Shown here: piece by piece, positions 21,192-31,442 of the stretch
Layout of the letters: each line of letters begins with the position of its first letter
Numbering within the stretch: position 1 is the stretch's first letter
Assembly (NCBI GenBank): GCA_020310875.1
Contig: CM035415.1
Span: forward strand, 195,424,432 to 195,488,431
Length of the DNA: 64,000 nucleotides
DNA from: Ceratopteris richardii
Lineage: Eukaryota; Streptophyta; Polypodiopsida; Polypodiales; Pteridaceae
Direction: 5' to 3'
The notes under the pieces: generated by a model
What the model was told of the DNA's origin: nothing
The model's database searches: none
Seen by the model: only the letters and a program-made list of their open reading frames with translations
Made by a program: the position numbers and the translations under genes

Positions 21192-23960
21192 TCACTCCAC
21201 AAAAGGAAGTAAGCCCAAAGCTTTGCAGAAAGCTTCAAACTTCTCCCTAGGCAGAGCCTTTGTGAAAAGGTCTGCAATGTTCTCCTGCGTGGGCACATAT
21301 GCCAAGCTGATCTCCCCAGCAGAGAACCTCTCCCTGACATAGTGATAATGCACCTCAATGTGCTTAGTGCGAGCATGGAACACAGGGTTCCTCGCAACTG
21401 CCAATGTGCTCTGACTGTCAGTGAAGATGGTGGTGACAGAAGACTGGCCAACACCCAAATCAGCCATAAGGCGTCTGAGCCACACACACTCAATAGTCGC
21501 TGTGAAAGCTACCCTATACTCAGCCTCACAACTGGAAGTGGCCACAGTAGGCTGCTTCTTGCTCAACCAAGATATACATGAGGTACCAAGCATGAAGCAA
21601 AAACCAGTGGTGGACACATGAGTGTCATAGCAACCAACCCAATTTGAGTCAGAAAAAGCATGCAAATCTGGCGGTAGTGATCCCCCCTTGGGATAAAACA
21701 ACCCAAGTAGCCGAGTACCACTCAAGTAGCGAAAGATGTGCTTAACCGCTTTCCAATGCGTGACTCCTGGGCAATGCATAAACCTGCTCATCTGTGAGAC
21801 AGCAAACTGAATATCTGGCCGAGTAATGCATAAGTAAATCAAGCATCCAACAACCTGCTGATAGAGAACAGCATCAAATGCATCTCCAGCATCATGAAGA
21901 TTCAATTGTAAACCTGTCTCCATAGGAGTGGCAATAGGCTTACAGTCTTCAAGGCCAAAACGCTGCAATAATGTGTCAGTATATTTCGTTTGACACAAAG
22001 CCATTCCACCATCAACTTGCATAAACTGAATGCCCAAATAGTGATGCAAATGCCCCAAATCAGACATCTCAAATGAGGCATGCAAATCAGCCTTGAAATC
22101 AGCAATATGCTTCTCAATAGGACCAGTGAGCAGCATGTCATCAACATAGACAACAATGATCAGAAGCACATCATTAGCACGCTTAACATATAAGGTGCTT
22201 TCAGTTGGAATGTTCACAAAACCATGTGCAACCAGATAGGCATGTATCTTCTCATACCAAGCACGTGGTGCTTGCTTTAAACCATATAATGCCTTCTTTA
22301 ACCTGCAGACCTGGTTTTCATGCCCTTTCTGCACAAAGCCACGAGGCTGAAAAACATAGACTTCTTCATGCAAGTCACCATTCAGAAATGTTGTTTTAAT
22401 GTCCAACTGATGTACATTCCAACCATGATGGGCTGCAAGTGCACAAATGCTCCAAACAGTAGTCATACGGCATGTAGGTGCAAAGGTCTCATCAAAATCA
22501 ATGCCTCTTTCCTGCGCATAACCCTTTGCAACAAGCCTAGCCTTATACCTGTCAACTGTGCCATCAGGTTTACGCTTCAGCTTGTATACCCACTTAGTGC
22601 CAATGGCCTTCTTGCCAGGAGGCAAGTCACATAAAGACCATGTACCATTCTTCATTATAGCATCATATTCAGATTGCATGGCAGCCATCCAATTTTCTGA
22701 ATTCTGTGCTTCATCAAAAGAAATAGGCTCATTCTCATCACAAAGACTAGATGCAGCCATAGCATAGCAATCTGATGCAAAGGAGGCACTATGAGAGCCT
22801 GAACGAGTACGATATGACAAAGGTGCATCTAATTTGCTGTCACGCAAAGTCTGCACCAGCCATTTTGGCATAGTTTTTGCCTGCTCAATATCAGCTCTCT
22901 CATCAACAAGTGCATCATGTAAATCTGCATCAGAAATGGAATGATCTGTATCATCATATGAAACCTGCAAAGGTTGAGAAGTTGCCTCATTAGGACCAGC
23001 ACTAGCATGTCCACCTGTAAAAAGAGGCATCAAAGTATCATACATGTCTTTGGAGCTAACAGATGTCTCCTTAGTACATGAAAGCAATGGCTGAATAGCA
23101 TCTTCCACAAAGACAACATCACGGCTAACCAGAATGCGTTTAGTCTGTGGATGATACAGACGATAGCCTTTACTTTCAGAACTGTACCCAACAAAAATAC
23201 ATTTTACTGCCTTATCATCCAATTTTCTGCGATGTTGTTCAAGCACTAATGCATATGCCAAACAACCAAAAACACGCAGATGAGCAACAGATAGCTTGCG
23301 GTCATGCCAAGCCTCATATGGAGTGATAGACTGCAACGCTTTAGTGGGACACTTGTTCAGTACATATGCTGCAGACATGACAACCTCAAGCCAGAAACTA
23401 TGTGGTAAAGCCTGACTTTTGACCATGCACCTCGCCATTTCCATGAGAGACCTGTTCTTCCGTTCAGCAACTCCATTCTGTTGAGGTGTATACGGAACTG
23501 TACACTGGTGTTTTATCCCACGTTCAGCCAGAAATGCATTAAAATTTGAAGACATATATTCCCCCCCTCGATCAAAACGGAGGGTGCCCATTTTACATGC
23601 TGACAGATTTTCAGCCAAAACCAAAAACTGTTTGAAGCACATGAACACTTCGGACTTTGCTTTGAGTGGATATACCCATGCATGCCTGGAAAAATCATCA
23701 ATGAAAGTCACGAAGTAAAGGTAATTTCCAAAAGAGGGTGTCTGCATAGGACCACAGACATCACTATGTACAAGCTGCAATTTCTGTGTAGTCGGAAATG
23801 AACCATCTTTTGGAAAGGAAGAACGCTGCATTTTGCCCAAAATACAGCCTTCACAAACATGTTTTCCAGGAGCCTCAAGTTTGGGCAAAGAGGACACCAT
23901 TTCAGATTTCTGCAGGCGTAGCAAACTAGCAAAATTCAGATGACCAAGCGTGCATGCCAA
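21192..23960 (-). CDS. A1 pol: integrase, reverse transcriptase, RNase H (copia)
   Basis: This 922-codon frame is open from the GAG-pre-integrase/zinc region to the natural stop. Integrase: zinc segment CEGCILGK (residues 36-43), then catalytic D67 (HSDVCGP), D130 (LRFDRGGEY) and E166 (NGVAERKN), the DD35E spacing. The linker runs to about residue 430. RT spans about 445-690, with D520 (QLDIKTTFLNG) and YVDD at 605-608. RNase H carries D771, E812/E814 and D848, and the frame ends near ADLFTKALPREKF. The start shown is only where the frame opens: one base is missing near 23943 relative to A2, so the native polyprotein began in gag. Domain residues look functional; expression of an intact Gag-Pol is unlikely. 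Confidence 0.93.
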   Translation of the reverse strand: MACTLGHLNFASLLRLQKSEMVSSLPKLEAPGKHVCEGCILGKMQRSSFPKDGSFPTTQKLQLVHSDVCGPMQTPSFGNYLYFVTFIDDFSRHAWVYPLKAKSEVFMCFKQFLVLAENLSACKMGTLRFDRGGEYMSSNFNAFLAERGIKHQCTVPYTPQQNGVAERKNRSLMEMARCMVKSQALPHSFWLEVVMSAAYVLNKCPTKALQSITPYEAWHDRKLSVAHLRVFGCLAYALVLEQHRRKLDDKAVKCIFVGYSSESKGYRLYHPQTKRILVSRDVVFVEDAIQPLLSCTKETSVSSKDMYDTLMPLFTGGHASAGPNEATSQPLQVSYDDTDHSISDADLHDALVDERADIEQAKTMPKWLVQTLRDSKLDAPLSYRTRSGSHSASFASDCYAMAASSLCDENEPISFDEAQNSENWMAAMQSEYDAIMKNGTWSLCDLPPGKKAIGTKWVYKLKRKPDGTVDRYKARLVAKGYAQERGIDFDETFAPTCRMTTVWSICALAAHHGWNVHQLDIKTTFLNGDLHEEVYVFQPRGFVQKGHENQVCRLKKALYGLKQAPRAWYEKIHAYLVAHGFVNIPTESTLYVKRANDVLLIIVVYVDDMLLTGPIEKHIADFKADLHASFEMSDLGHLHHYLGIQFMQVDGGMALCQTKYTDTLLQRFGLEDCKPIATPMETGLQLNLHDAGDAFDAVLYQQVVGCLIYLCITRPDIQFAVSQMSRFMHCPGVTHWKAVKHIFRYLSGTRLLGLFYPKGGSLPPDLHAFSDSNWVGCYDTHVSTTGFCFMLGTSCISWLSKKQPTVATSSCEAEYRVAFTATIECVWLRRLMADLGVGQSSVTTIFTDSQSTLAVARNPVFHARTKHIEVHYHYVRERFSAGEISLAYVPTQENIADLFTKALPREKFEAFCKALGLLPFVE

Positions 23961-24420
23961 AGCTTTGCATCTGACATAGCCTGAGAATCATGAACTGCAC
24001 ATGCCGAATCATTCACATATCTTTCATAGTCTATGAGCTTATACAGCCCACGACATAAGATGCCAGAAGCAATAATCACATCACCATTTGAGAGATCATG
24101 GATTGTACACCTGTCATCAACGAATTTCACAACCAAGCCAATCTTGGCTAATGCAGAAACTGATAACAAGTTCTTTTTGATCCCTGGCACAAATAAAGCA
24201 TCTGACAAAGTGAAATAACTACCATCAGCAGTAGTCAGAAAGATCTTACCAATTCCCATAACAGGATAAGAGGAGTTATTGGCACATGTGACAGTATTCC
24301 CTGTAGGGGCAGGCTCGAGTGAAGAGAAGAAACTGCACTGCGAGGTAATATGTTTGGTCGCCCCACTATCAAAGTATCAAACATCTGAGTCTACTACAGA
24401 CATGCACTGATCATGAGAAG
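23936..24420 (-). pseudogene. A1 protease and GAG-pre-integrase start
   Basis: The active site reads YFDSGATKHIT, with DSG intact, but the tryptophan before it has become TGA (about 24379). The domain continues through FTLSDALFVPGIKKNLLSVSALAKIGLV and IASGILCRGLYKLIDYE to LWHARL, where the one-base deletion shifts frame into the pol ORF. It should have cleaved Gag-Pol. Confidence 0.88.
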
Positions 24421-25456
24421 ATGGGTCAAAACTGCAGACAGTAGTAAACGCCCATTCTTCTTCCTGCACAAGATTTGCAGACTTTGTTTTTGGTGTAGAG
24501 GCCTCTGCAACAACCATTCCAGCCTCTTTCTTCTTTGCCTCTTTAGCAGCCAGTTTTGGACAGTTCTTTATAATATGTTCATTTCCTTTACAGTACTTTC
24601 AGAACAATTTCTACTTTTCTGATTTCTTCTCATCTTTATCCTGGTTCTTCGATTGTGCAGCATTTGCAGATTTCTGCTTACTAGTAGAAGAACTCCATTT
24701 TCCTTTGCCCTTCTGACTAGCCAGGAAAGCTTGATCTGCAACACGCATAATGGACATGTTCTGCCTGGACTGATCTTCCTGCAACAGAACAGAGACTAAT
24801 TCCTCAAATGACAAGGCATTCGGATTGCCTTTCATCATCAATCGAAGAGTAGAGGCAAAACTCTGATATGAATCAGGAAGACCATTCAGAACGGTCTGCA
24901 CAAGTGAGCTATCTGGTATAACCTCATCAGCAGAAATCAATTGTTCCTTCAGGTCTTTGATCTTTGTAAGAAAACTGTTTATAGAATAACCTTCATTCAT
25001 GTGCTCACTCTCCAACTATTTTCGGAGGTAAACAACACGAGCGTCATTCCTGGCCTGGTACAAAGTGGTAAGTGTATCGCAAGCATCCTTTGCTATTCTG
25101 CAAGAGCGAATGTGAGGAATAATGGCACGTTTGACAGACAAAGCTATCAATGCATGTGCTTGGGCATCTCTACCATCCCAACGAATCTGCTCTATAGTAG
25201 GTGCAACGGAAACAGCAGCACGAACAGGAATCTGTGGAATATCATCTTCGACACCATCTTCATCAGCTCCAACACCTGTATTTGTAGTACCTGTAGTCAC
25301 AGGTGTAACAGGACGTCTTTCAACACCCTGCACAATGTTCCACAGTCCTTTTGCAACCAGTACATGTCGCATCATATAAGCCCATAATGGGTAGTTGGTA
25401 CCATCCAACTAATCGTCAACAGCCAACATACGGAATACATCACTGCTTTCAGCCAT
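24421..25456 (-). pseudogene. A1 gag (copia)
   Basis: Gag starts at the ATG at 25456 (MAESSDVF). It contains LDGTNYPLWAYMMRHVL, AQAHALIALSVKRAIIPHIRS, MNEGYSINSFLTKIKDLKEQL and a lysine-rich segment before the zinc knuckle KYCKGNEHIIKNC, whose first Cys codon is now TGA. Nonsense codons lie near 25411, 25016, 24612 and 24603. The one at 24612 is also in A3. It would be a capsid/nucleocapsid precursor of about 380 residues. Confidence 0.88.
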
Positions 25457-25730
25457 GGCCGGTGACTAAAATACCTTGATGCAGAAAATTGGTTGTATCT
25501 CAAAAAGTTGAACGGAACTGCCCAGACGAGTTCTGCTAGACCTGTAGCAGACTTCAAGACGCTTAAACTGGCGAACAAAAACTGGTATATACCTTTGGCA
25601 CAAAAGGACGAAATAGCCTGCACAAGCGCTGTGATAGTGCATTCGAAGGCTGAAACGAGCTCACCAAATTTCGTGCGAATCTGAGACTGCAAATAGAGGA
25701 GTGTCAATGGCGCCCTAGAAGAAGCGACGA

Positions 25731-25745
25731 CCTGCTCTGATACCA
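25731..25745 (-). promoter_or_regulatory. A1 primer-binding site (initiator tRNA-Met)
   Basis: Minus-strand TGGTATCAGAGCAGG two bases from the 5' LTR. Confidence 0.93.
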
Positions 25746-25747
25746 AT

Positions 25748-25978
25748 TGTTGGAGATAGACGTCTGCAGAAGCACGCGAACAGCACAAGGAAGAAGAAGA
25801 AGCTTGGAGCACAAACACACAATACTGAATGTATTACTAGAGAATGTACAAAGATAAGTAGCCCATTAGGGCAATAGGCGTATATACAAGCCGGGGGAAA
25901 AAAACCTCCTAAAGAGGGAAAAAAGTGCCCCGACAGTCCTAGAGTGTTCACACACATCACTACCTAAATATATCAACA
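25748..25978 (-). repeat. A1 5' LTR (231 bp)
   Basis: Ends TCAACA at 25978 on the plus strand, followed by the TSD CTATT. Same length as the 3' copy. Confidence 0.94.
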
Positions 25979-25983
25979 CTATT

Positions 25984-27220
25984 CCTAGACATTGTCTTCC
26001 TGATGTATTCCATTGGATCATGAGTCCCTTTTTCTTCTAGCCATCAAGAAAAAGTACTCAAGAGGATTCAATACCCACTGTCCCATACCAGTGGGTTCCT
26101 CATCCAATCCACATAGCTTTTTTTTCTCACCTTTTTTGTCCTTTTAAATGCCCTTCATACTATGGTACGATTATGAGAGCAAGGACTAAGGTGCTTAGAT
26201 ACACCACTACTAATCTTACTTTAAATATTTGGTTAACCGTTTAATGTGGTGTGACTCATCTTATCAAACTTAAAGTTTGACTTTGATCTTTGCCCTATTT
26301 GGTTCTTTTGGCTTTCTTTTCTTTTTTAGCCAAAATAAGAGATAAGACTAGGTCTTTCTCAAATAGATCCCTTCATGCTTTAAATCTTTACCAATGGGTT
26401 TTACTTAGGGATCTAGCTATTATGCTTCATACAAGAATTCATATTCCTTAGGTCTATATTACTGGAATCCATAACGTATGTTATGTTATCCCTATGAAGC
26501 ATCAAAATATTATTAGGATTATGCTTTATCGCTCATCCAACTTCTTTTCCTAACCCACTTAGGATTCATACAATCCTTATGGTGTATGAAAGTGTTCTCT
26601 TTTATTGAGGTTCTTTGAGAATTCCCAATCTTTGAGAACTTCATTTAGTTGGAAGATGTAATGAAAGATATATGAAGTACTAAAATATGAGGAAGTACTT
26701 CAAGTTTATCGATTTCTTGCATATCTTTTACCTTGCAATACCCTATTCGGTCTTTTCAAGGCATAAGATACAACTTCTTGGGGACTTTCTCCCCTCCTTA
26801 AGATTTTTCATCGTCGAAAACTACCTTGGAGTAAATTGAAAATTATGCTCTTTCAGAAGTATTTGAAAGAGTTTATTTTCAATCTTTTATTGTCCTTTCT
26901 GGTTAAAAGAACTTATTTAGAGCTTTTATGCTTTCTTTTCTCCAAGCATACAGAACAAATGTCCCAAGGTTCAAGTTTTGACTTACCTCTAAATTCGATG
27001 TCCCATACCACCGAATCAACTTCAGTGGTAATGTAAGCCTAGATGTCCCATACCAATCGACTTACACTTCCACTTAAGTAAAGGTAACTTTTAACTTGAA
27101 TTTTGGAAGCAAACCTTTTTTTAATCAAGTAAGATCTATTACTTCTTGGACTTGTAAGTGTTATTTCCATTATAGAGCATATGTATTGCTTATGCTACAA
27201 TGGACTTTCAACTTACCAAG
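25984..27220. other. C interior, right part, non-coding
   Basis: AT-rich, without recognisable domains. The phrase GTCCCATACC recurs at about 26070, 27001 and 27046. Next to the 5' LTR the minus strand reads CTTGGTAAGTTGAAAGTCC; a primer site beginning TGGTAAG is possible, but I cannot assign a tRNA. Confidence 0.6.
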
Positions 27221-27642
27221 TCTTGTGGAAGGACTCCATAGCCTTCACACAAGACTAACTAGCAAGGCCACACACTAGGAAGAGAGATGTGTTTCCACCC
27301 AACCAACCCCTCCAATATATAGCTCCAAGACCAAGGGGGTAAGTCCCTCTCAAGCGGACATGTGTACCTTCCATCACATGGGTCCTAAGGTATTCACATG
27401 GTTTCCAAGCTTAGGATATCACATGAAATCACATGGCTTCTAAAAGAAGACTCTCCAAGCTTTCACGTACAAACCAAGTGGCTAGGAGAAGCTTCCAATC
27501 AAGCCTAAGGTACTCAACCTTAGAGAATCAACCCTAAGGTTCAAGACCCATCTAAAAGGGGTAAATAAACCATAAATCCAAAGGGTTTCACACCTAGAAA
27601 CCCAAGGGTTCTACCCCTTAGACCCAATGTAATTATACAACA
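27221..27642 (-). repeat. C 5' LTR (422 bp)
   Basis: Begins TCTTGTGG (second base mutated from G) and ends ATACAACA, followed by the TSD TAGCA. Three differences from 19131-19552. Confidence 0.93.
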
Positions 27643-27647
27643 TAGCA

Positions 27648-28201
27648 TCATCAACATATATGACATAATATCTTGAACCATTTATACTAAAGCCCTTTGA
27701 AGGACCCCACACATCTGTATGTACCAATTCAATTCTTTCTGAATATATAACACCATTCTTATTATATGATTGCTTATGAGCCTTACCTAACTGACATGCT
27801 TCACATTTGTATGTCATGTGCTGACCTGCAACATTAGGTAATCCAAGTACTGAACCATTATTAACCATCTCTTTGATACCTCTTTCATTGGAGTGTCCAA
27901 GTCTTTTATGCCAAAGATCCAATTCAGACAACTTTTGCTCTCTATATGTGAACATAGCATGTCCAACATTACCTTGTATCCTTAATGTGAAGAGCCTTCC
28001 TTCCTTCTTTCCTATAACAATTTGCTTATACCCTTGGCTAGGGTCTTCAACATAAACTCCATCATTAGTGAACCTTACCTCATACCCTTTTTCCACAATC
28101 TGTCCTACACTAATTAAATTCTGTGGAATTGTAGGAACATACAAAACTTTACGCAAGAGAGTACTTCCATCTTTGGCTTTAACTGGACCAATTGACTTCA
28201 C
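27648..28201 (-). pseudogene. B1 protease end, GAG-pre-integrase and integrase start
   Basis: An open frame (196 codons, partly LTR of C) reads SIGPVKAKDGSTLLRKVLY, VPTIPQNLISVGQIVEKGYEV, LWHKRLGHSNERGIKEM, CEACQLGKAHKQSYNK and HTDVWGPSKGFSINGSRYYV, stopping at the C insertion inside YVDDA. It is out of frame with the protease repeats upstream because of a 2-bp loss near 28201. The first catalytic Asp of integrase (HTDVWGP) is present. Confidence 0.9.
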
Positions 28202-29300
28202 TGTGCTTTGTATTATCTCCTGTTTGAACTGAGTGATTGATTGCCTTATGATCTAGATCAGTCATCAAAGCAATGTTTCCACTCAAATGATTGCTACATC
28301 CTGAGTCAATATAAAATACTCTCAAGTCTTCATGTGAGGCTTCACATGTTGCATTCATAAGAGTTGAATCTTCTTTCTGATCTGATGCATAATTGTAGTA
28401 GGTGTTATTATAGGATTGATTTTGGAAGTTTTTTCCTCCACTTCTTCCAAAGAAATTCCTACCACCTCTACCTCTGAACTTTACCTCATACCCTTTTTCC
28501 ACAATCTGTCCTACACTAATTAAATTCTTTGGAATTGTAGGAACATACAAAACTTTACTCAAGAGAATACTTCCATCTTTGGCTTTAACTGGACCAATTG
28601 ACTTCACTTTGTGCTTTGTATTATCTCCTGTTTGAACCATGTGATTGATTGCCTTATGATCTAGATCAGTCATCAAAGCAATGTTTCCACTCAAATGATT
28701 GCTACATCCTGATTCAATACAAAATACTCTCAAGTCTTCATGTGAGGCTTCACATGTTGCATTCATAATGAGAGTTGAATCTTCTTTCTGATCTGATGCA
28801 TAATTGTAGTAGGTGTTATTATAGGATTGATTTTGGAAGTTTTTTCCTCCACTTCTTCCAAAGAAATTCCTACCACCTCTACCTCTAAACCTTACCTCAT
28901 ACCCTTTTTCCACAATCTGTCCTACACTAATTAAATTCTTTGCAATTGTAGGAACATAAAAAACTTTACTCAAGAGAATACTTCCATCTTTGGATTTAAT
29001 TGGACCAATTGACTTCACTTTGTGCTTTGTATTATCTCTTGTTTGAACCGTGTGATTGATTGCCTTATGATCTAGACCAGTCATCAAAGCAATGTTTCCA
29101 CTCAAATGATTGCTACATCCTGAGTCAATATAAAATACTCTCAAGTCTTCATGTGAGGCTTCACATGTTGCATTCATAATGAGAGTTGAATCTTCTCTGA
29201 TCTGATGCATAATTATAGTAGATGTTATTATAGGATTGATTTTGAAAGTTTTTTCCTCCACTTCTTTCAAAGAAATTCCTACCACCTCTGCCTCTGAAAT
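28075..29300 (-). repeat. Triplicated gag-end/protease segment in B1, about 410 bp each
   Basis: Three head-to-tail copies of about 406-411 bp are present; the sequence CATACCC recurs at 28081, 28487 and 28898. Each encodes the Arg/Gly-rich gag tail (GRGGRNFFGRSGGKNFQNQS), then NATCEASHEDLRVF and the protease active site, reading IDSGCSNHL, IESGCSNHL and IDSGCSNHL in translation order (Asp, Glu, Asp). All three are open in one frame of about 340 codons. B2 has one copy. A 2-bp loss at about 29199 separates them from gag. Confidence 0.93.
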
Positions 29301-30203
29301 TTCCTCTCTGATATCTACCACCTCTTCCTCTTTGATTAAAATTCTGATTAAAATTACCATTGCTTTGATTACTATGCCAACATTCATGAGATAGATGATT
29401 GCTCTTACCACATATCCAACAAACTCTGATATTATCTTTGTTATTTTTTCCTCTTCCTCTACTTTTGTCATTTCCTCTTCCTCTTAGAAAGTTTGCTTGA
29501 CTTGGAGTACCTTCATCTTCAACTGATTCTTGCTTTCCTTTGCTAGCTTTCTTCTTGTCTTTGGAATACATTGCATGACCTGCACTCTTATCAACTTCTC
29601 CTTCGATATCATTCTCAAAAGTTATCATATGTCCTAACAATTGATTCAAATCAGGAGTGAAATGATCTAATGAAAGCTTTCTAGACAATATAAAAAGTTT
29701 CCACTTCTCATATCCTCTTAGACCTGTGAGAATTTGTCTTACCAACTTATCTTCTTCAATATCTTCATCAACTGCACCTAAAGAATCAGCAGTGCCTTTC
29801 ATCTTTGTCACATAATCAAATATTGATTGTGAAATCTTCTTCTTGAATGTAGTAAACTATACCCATAATGATGCTTTACTTGATTTGGTTGTATTCTGAA
29901 AATGCTCTTCCAAAGCACTCCATATGTCACTTGCACTTTCAAGTCCTCTGATATGAGGAAGCAAATAATCATTCACTGCCATGTAGATTATCCTCCTTGC
30001 TTGAGCATCCTTCTTCATCCAAATCTTTAACTCTGCAAGCTCCTCCCTAGTTGGAAGACTAGGATCTTTGAACCTGTCTTTTCTTCCTCTCTTGTGATGT
30101 ATCCCATCAGATCTTTGCTCATAAGATGAGCTTCCATCCTCATAGACCAAGCCGGATAGTTCTCTCTATCCAACTTCTCAATTTGGAGACTATCTCCCAT
30201 CCT
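29199..30203 (-). pseudogene. B1 gag (copia)
   Basis: Starts MGDSLQIEKLDRENYPAWSM near 30203, shifts frame near 30080, and has a stop at about 29857 before the 216-codon main frame. Landmarks are YLLPHIRGLESASDIWSALE, ILTGLRGYEKWKLF and the zinc knuckle CWICGKSNHLSHEC with an RGRGG-rich tail. Compared with B2 it has an extra basic segment (SKDKKKASKGKQ). Confidence 0.88.
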
Positions 30204-30405
30204 TTTTTTCTGTACTATCAAATCTTTAACTTTATAAGAAATGAATGTACCTTAGCTTCAACCTTTACTCCTTCTGATCCTTTTGATTGCTCTTGTGTGT
30301 CTCCCTTCAGCTTTTCTTTCACACTTTGTCCTTTTGAATCTTCAAAGTTTGAATTTTGTATATCTCCAACAGTCGGGGTCTTCCTTTTCTTTAAATCTGA
30401 TAAAT

Positions 30406-30420
30406 CCTGCTTTGATACCA
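30406..30420 (-). promoter_or_regulatory. B1 primer-binding site (initiator tRNA-Met, one mismatch)
   Basis: Minus-strand TGGTATCAAAGCAGG differs from the usual TGGTATCAGAGC by one base. Confidence 0.85.
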
Positions 30421-30421
30421 C

Positions 30422-31442
30422 TGATGGAGAGTGTTAATCTCCAAAAGACAAGCTATCCTTGATGTTAGATCACCTCTATATCAAGAATAACTCTAAACTT
30501 CAACCAATTTTGAAAGACAACTGCCAAACTATTAAGTCTTTAGCTAATTGTGAAGAAAGTCACTTCACAGAAAAGTCTGTTGCACATTACTCACTCATTG
30601 ACTAATCAAATGTGTAAAGTTTCTAATGAAACTTTGTACATGGTTTTGCCTAAAGGTTGTGCACCTCCTTCAAGTTAAAACATCTCAAAAGATTCAGTAG
30701 ATTATGAGAAATGATCCAAACAATCTACCTATGTCTGAAACTGCCTTCTTGTAGAGTCGACTTTGACACCTGCAACTTCTAACACAATATTCTCCCAAAC
30801 TAGAACCCGTTTAAGCAAATGCTTTTAGCCATAGATGGCTTACCTTTCAACTTAGATTTTGACTCCTCATTTGTGCAAAACTTTACACTGTACACTGAGA
30901 ACTGATCAAGTACTTGATAATCAAGATTGCACTTGTTTCAAAAGACACTCATCACTTCTTCACATATAAATGTTCCTACAGATAATTCTCTTAGCCTGTT
31001 TGCAATTAGGATCTCAAATCTTAACCATTGATGCATTGACTATGGAATTAGATGTCTACAAAAGGATTTCTAATATAATCAAACATAGAAGGAGAAATGA
31101 AGAAAAGATTGACGCGCAATCTCTTGAGAATTCTTTCTATTGAACTCATCATACATCTGATGGATGATTCATACAATAATCATGATCTATATCTCTCTAT
31201 CTCATCTATACTTCATCTATATGTCACATACGACCATATACTCATATATATATAGATATGAGTATTGATTCATCATTAATTCAAGTATTTTGAAGTATTT
31301 ACAAAACTAATGTACATGTGTTTATAGACCTTTTCCTCCTGAACTTCCACTTTACTTTATGCTTTAAGACTTCAATCTTTCCTTCATGTCTTCACTCCTA
31401 AGTTTCGTATAATCACCAATTGTTGATTGTCTTGCTCCAACA
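30422..31442 (-). repeat. B1 5' LTR (1021 bp)
   Basis: Starts TGTTGGAGCAAGAC on the minus strand at 31442, next to the TSD ATGAG; ends CTCTCCATCA at 30422. Confidence 0.93.

Larger units (their letters stand above)
20887..25978 (-). mobile_element. Copia element A1, complete, innermost
   Basis: LTRs of 231 bp (20887-21117, 25748-25978) flank primer site, gag, protease, integrase, RT, RNase H and polypurine tract in copia order. TSD CTATT sits at 20882-20886 and 25979-25983. At 5092 bp it has normal copia length. It is the best copy of family A and the reference for A2-A6. Gag has several nonsense codons and one base is missing before integrase, but the last 922 codons of pol are open. LTRs differ at about nine positions. 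Confidence 0.94.
19131..27642 (-). mobile_element. Element C: non-coding LTR retroelement, carrying A1
   Basis: LTRs of 422 bp (19131-19552, 27221-27642) differ at three positions. TSD TAGCA sits at 19126-19130 and 27643-27647. The polypurine tract next to the left LTR puts it on the minus strand. Without A1 its interior is about 2.6 kb, with no gag, protease, RT or integrase in any frame. It fits a large non-autonomous derivative (LARD-like). Near the tract the minus strand reads SEDGNAFKGGRM, which resembles the end of gypsy pol and hints at a gypsy ancestor. Confidence 0.87.
15682..31442 (-). mobile_element. Copia element B1, carrying C and A1
   Basis: LTRs lie at 15682-16691 and 30422-31442, with TSD ATGAG at 15677-15681 and 31443-31447. 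It is inserted at the gag/protease boundary of A2. Reading on the minus strand, the order is LTR, initiator-Met primer site, gag, triplicated protease segment, integrase (split at 19130/27648 by C), RT, RNase H, polypurine tract, LTR. Over the first 180 bp the LTRs differ at roughly 7% of positions, so it is older than C, E and F. Without C it would be about 7.2 kb. Confidence 0.92.
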
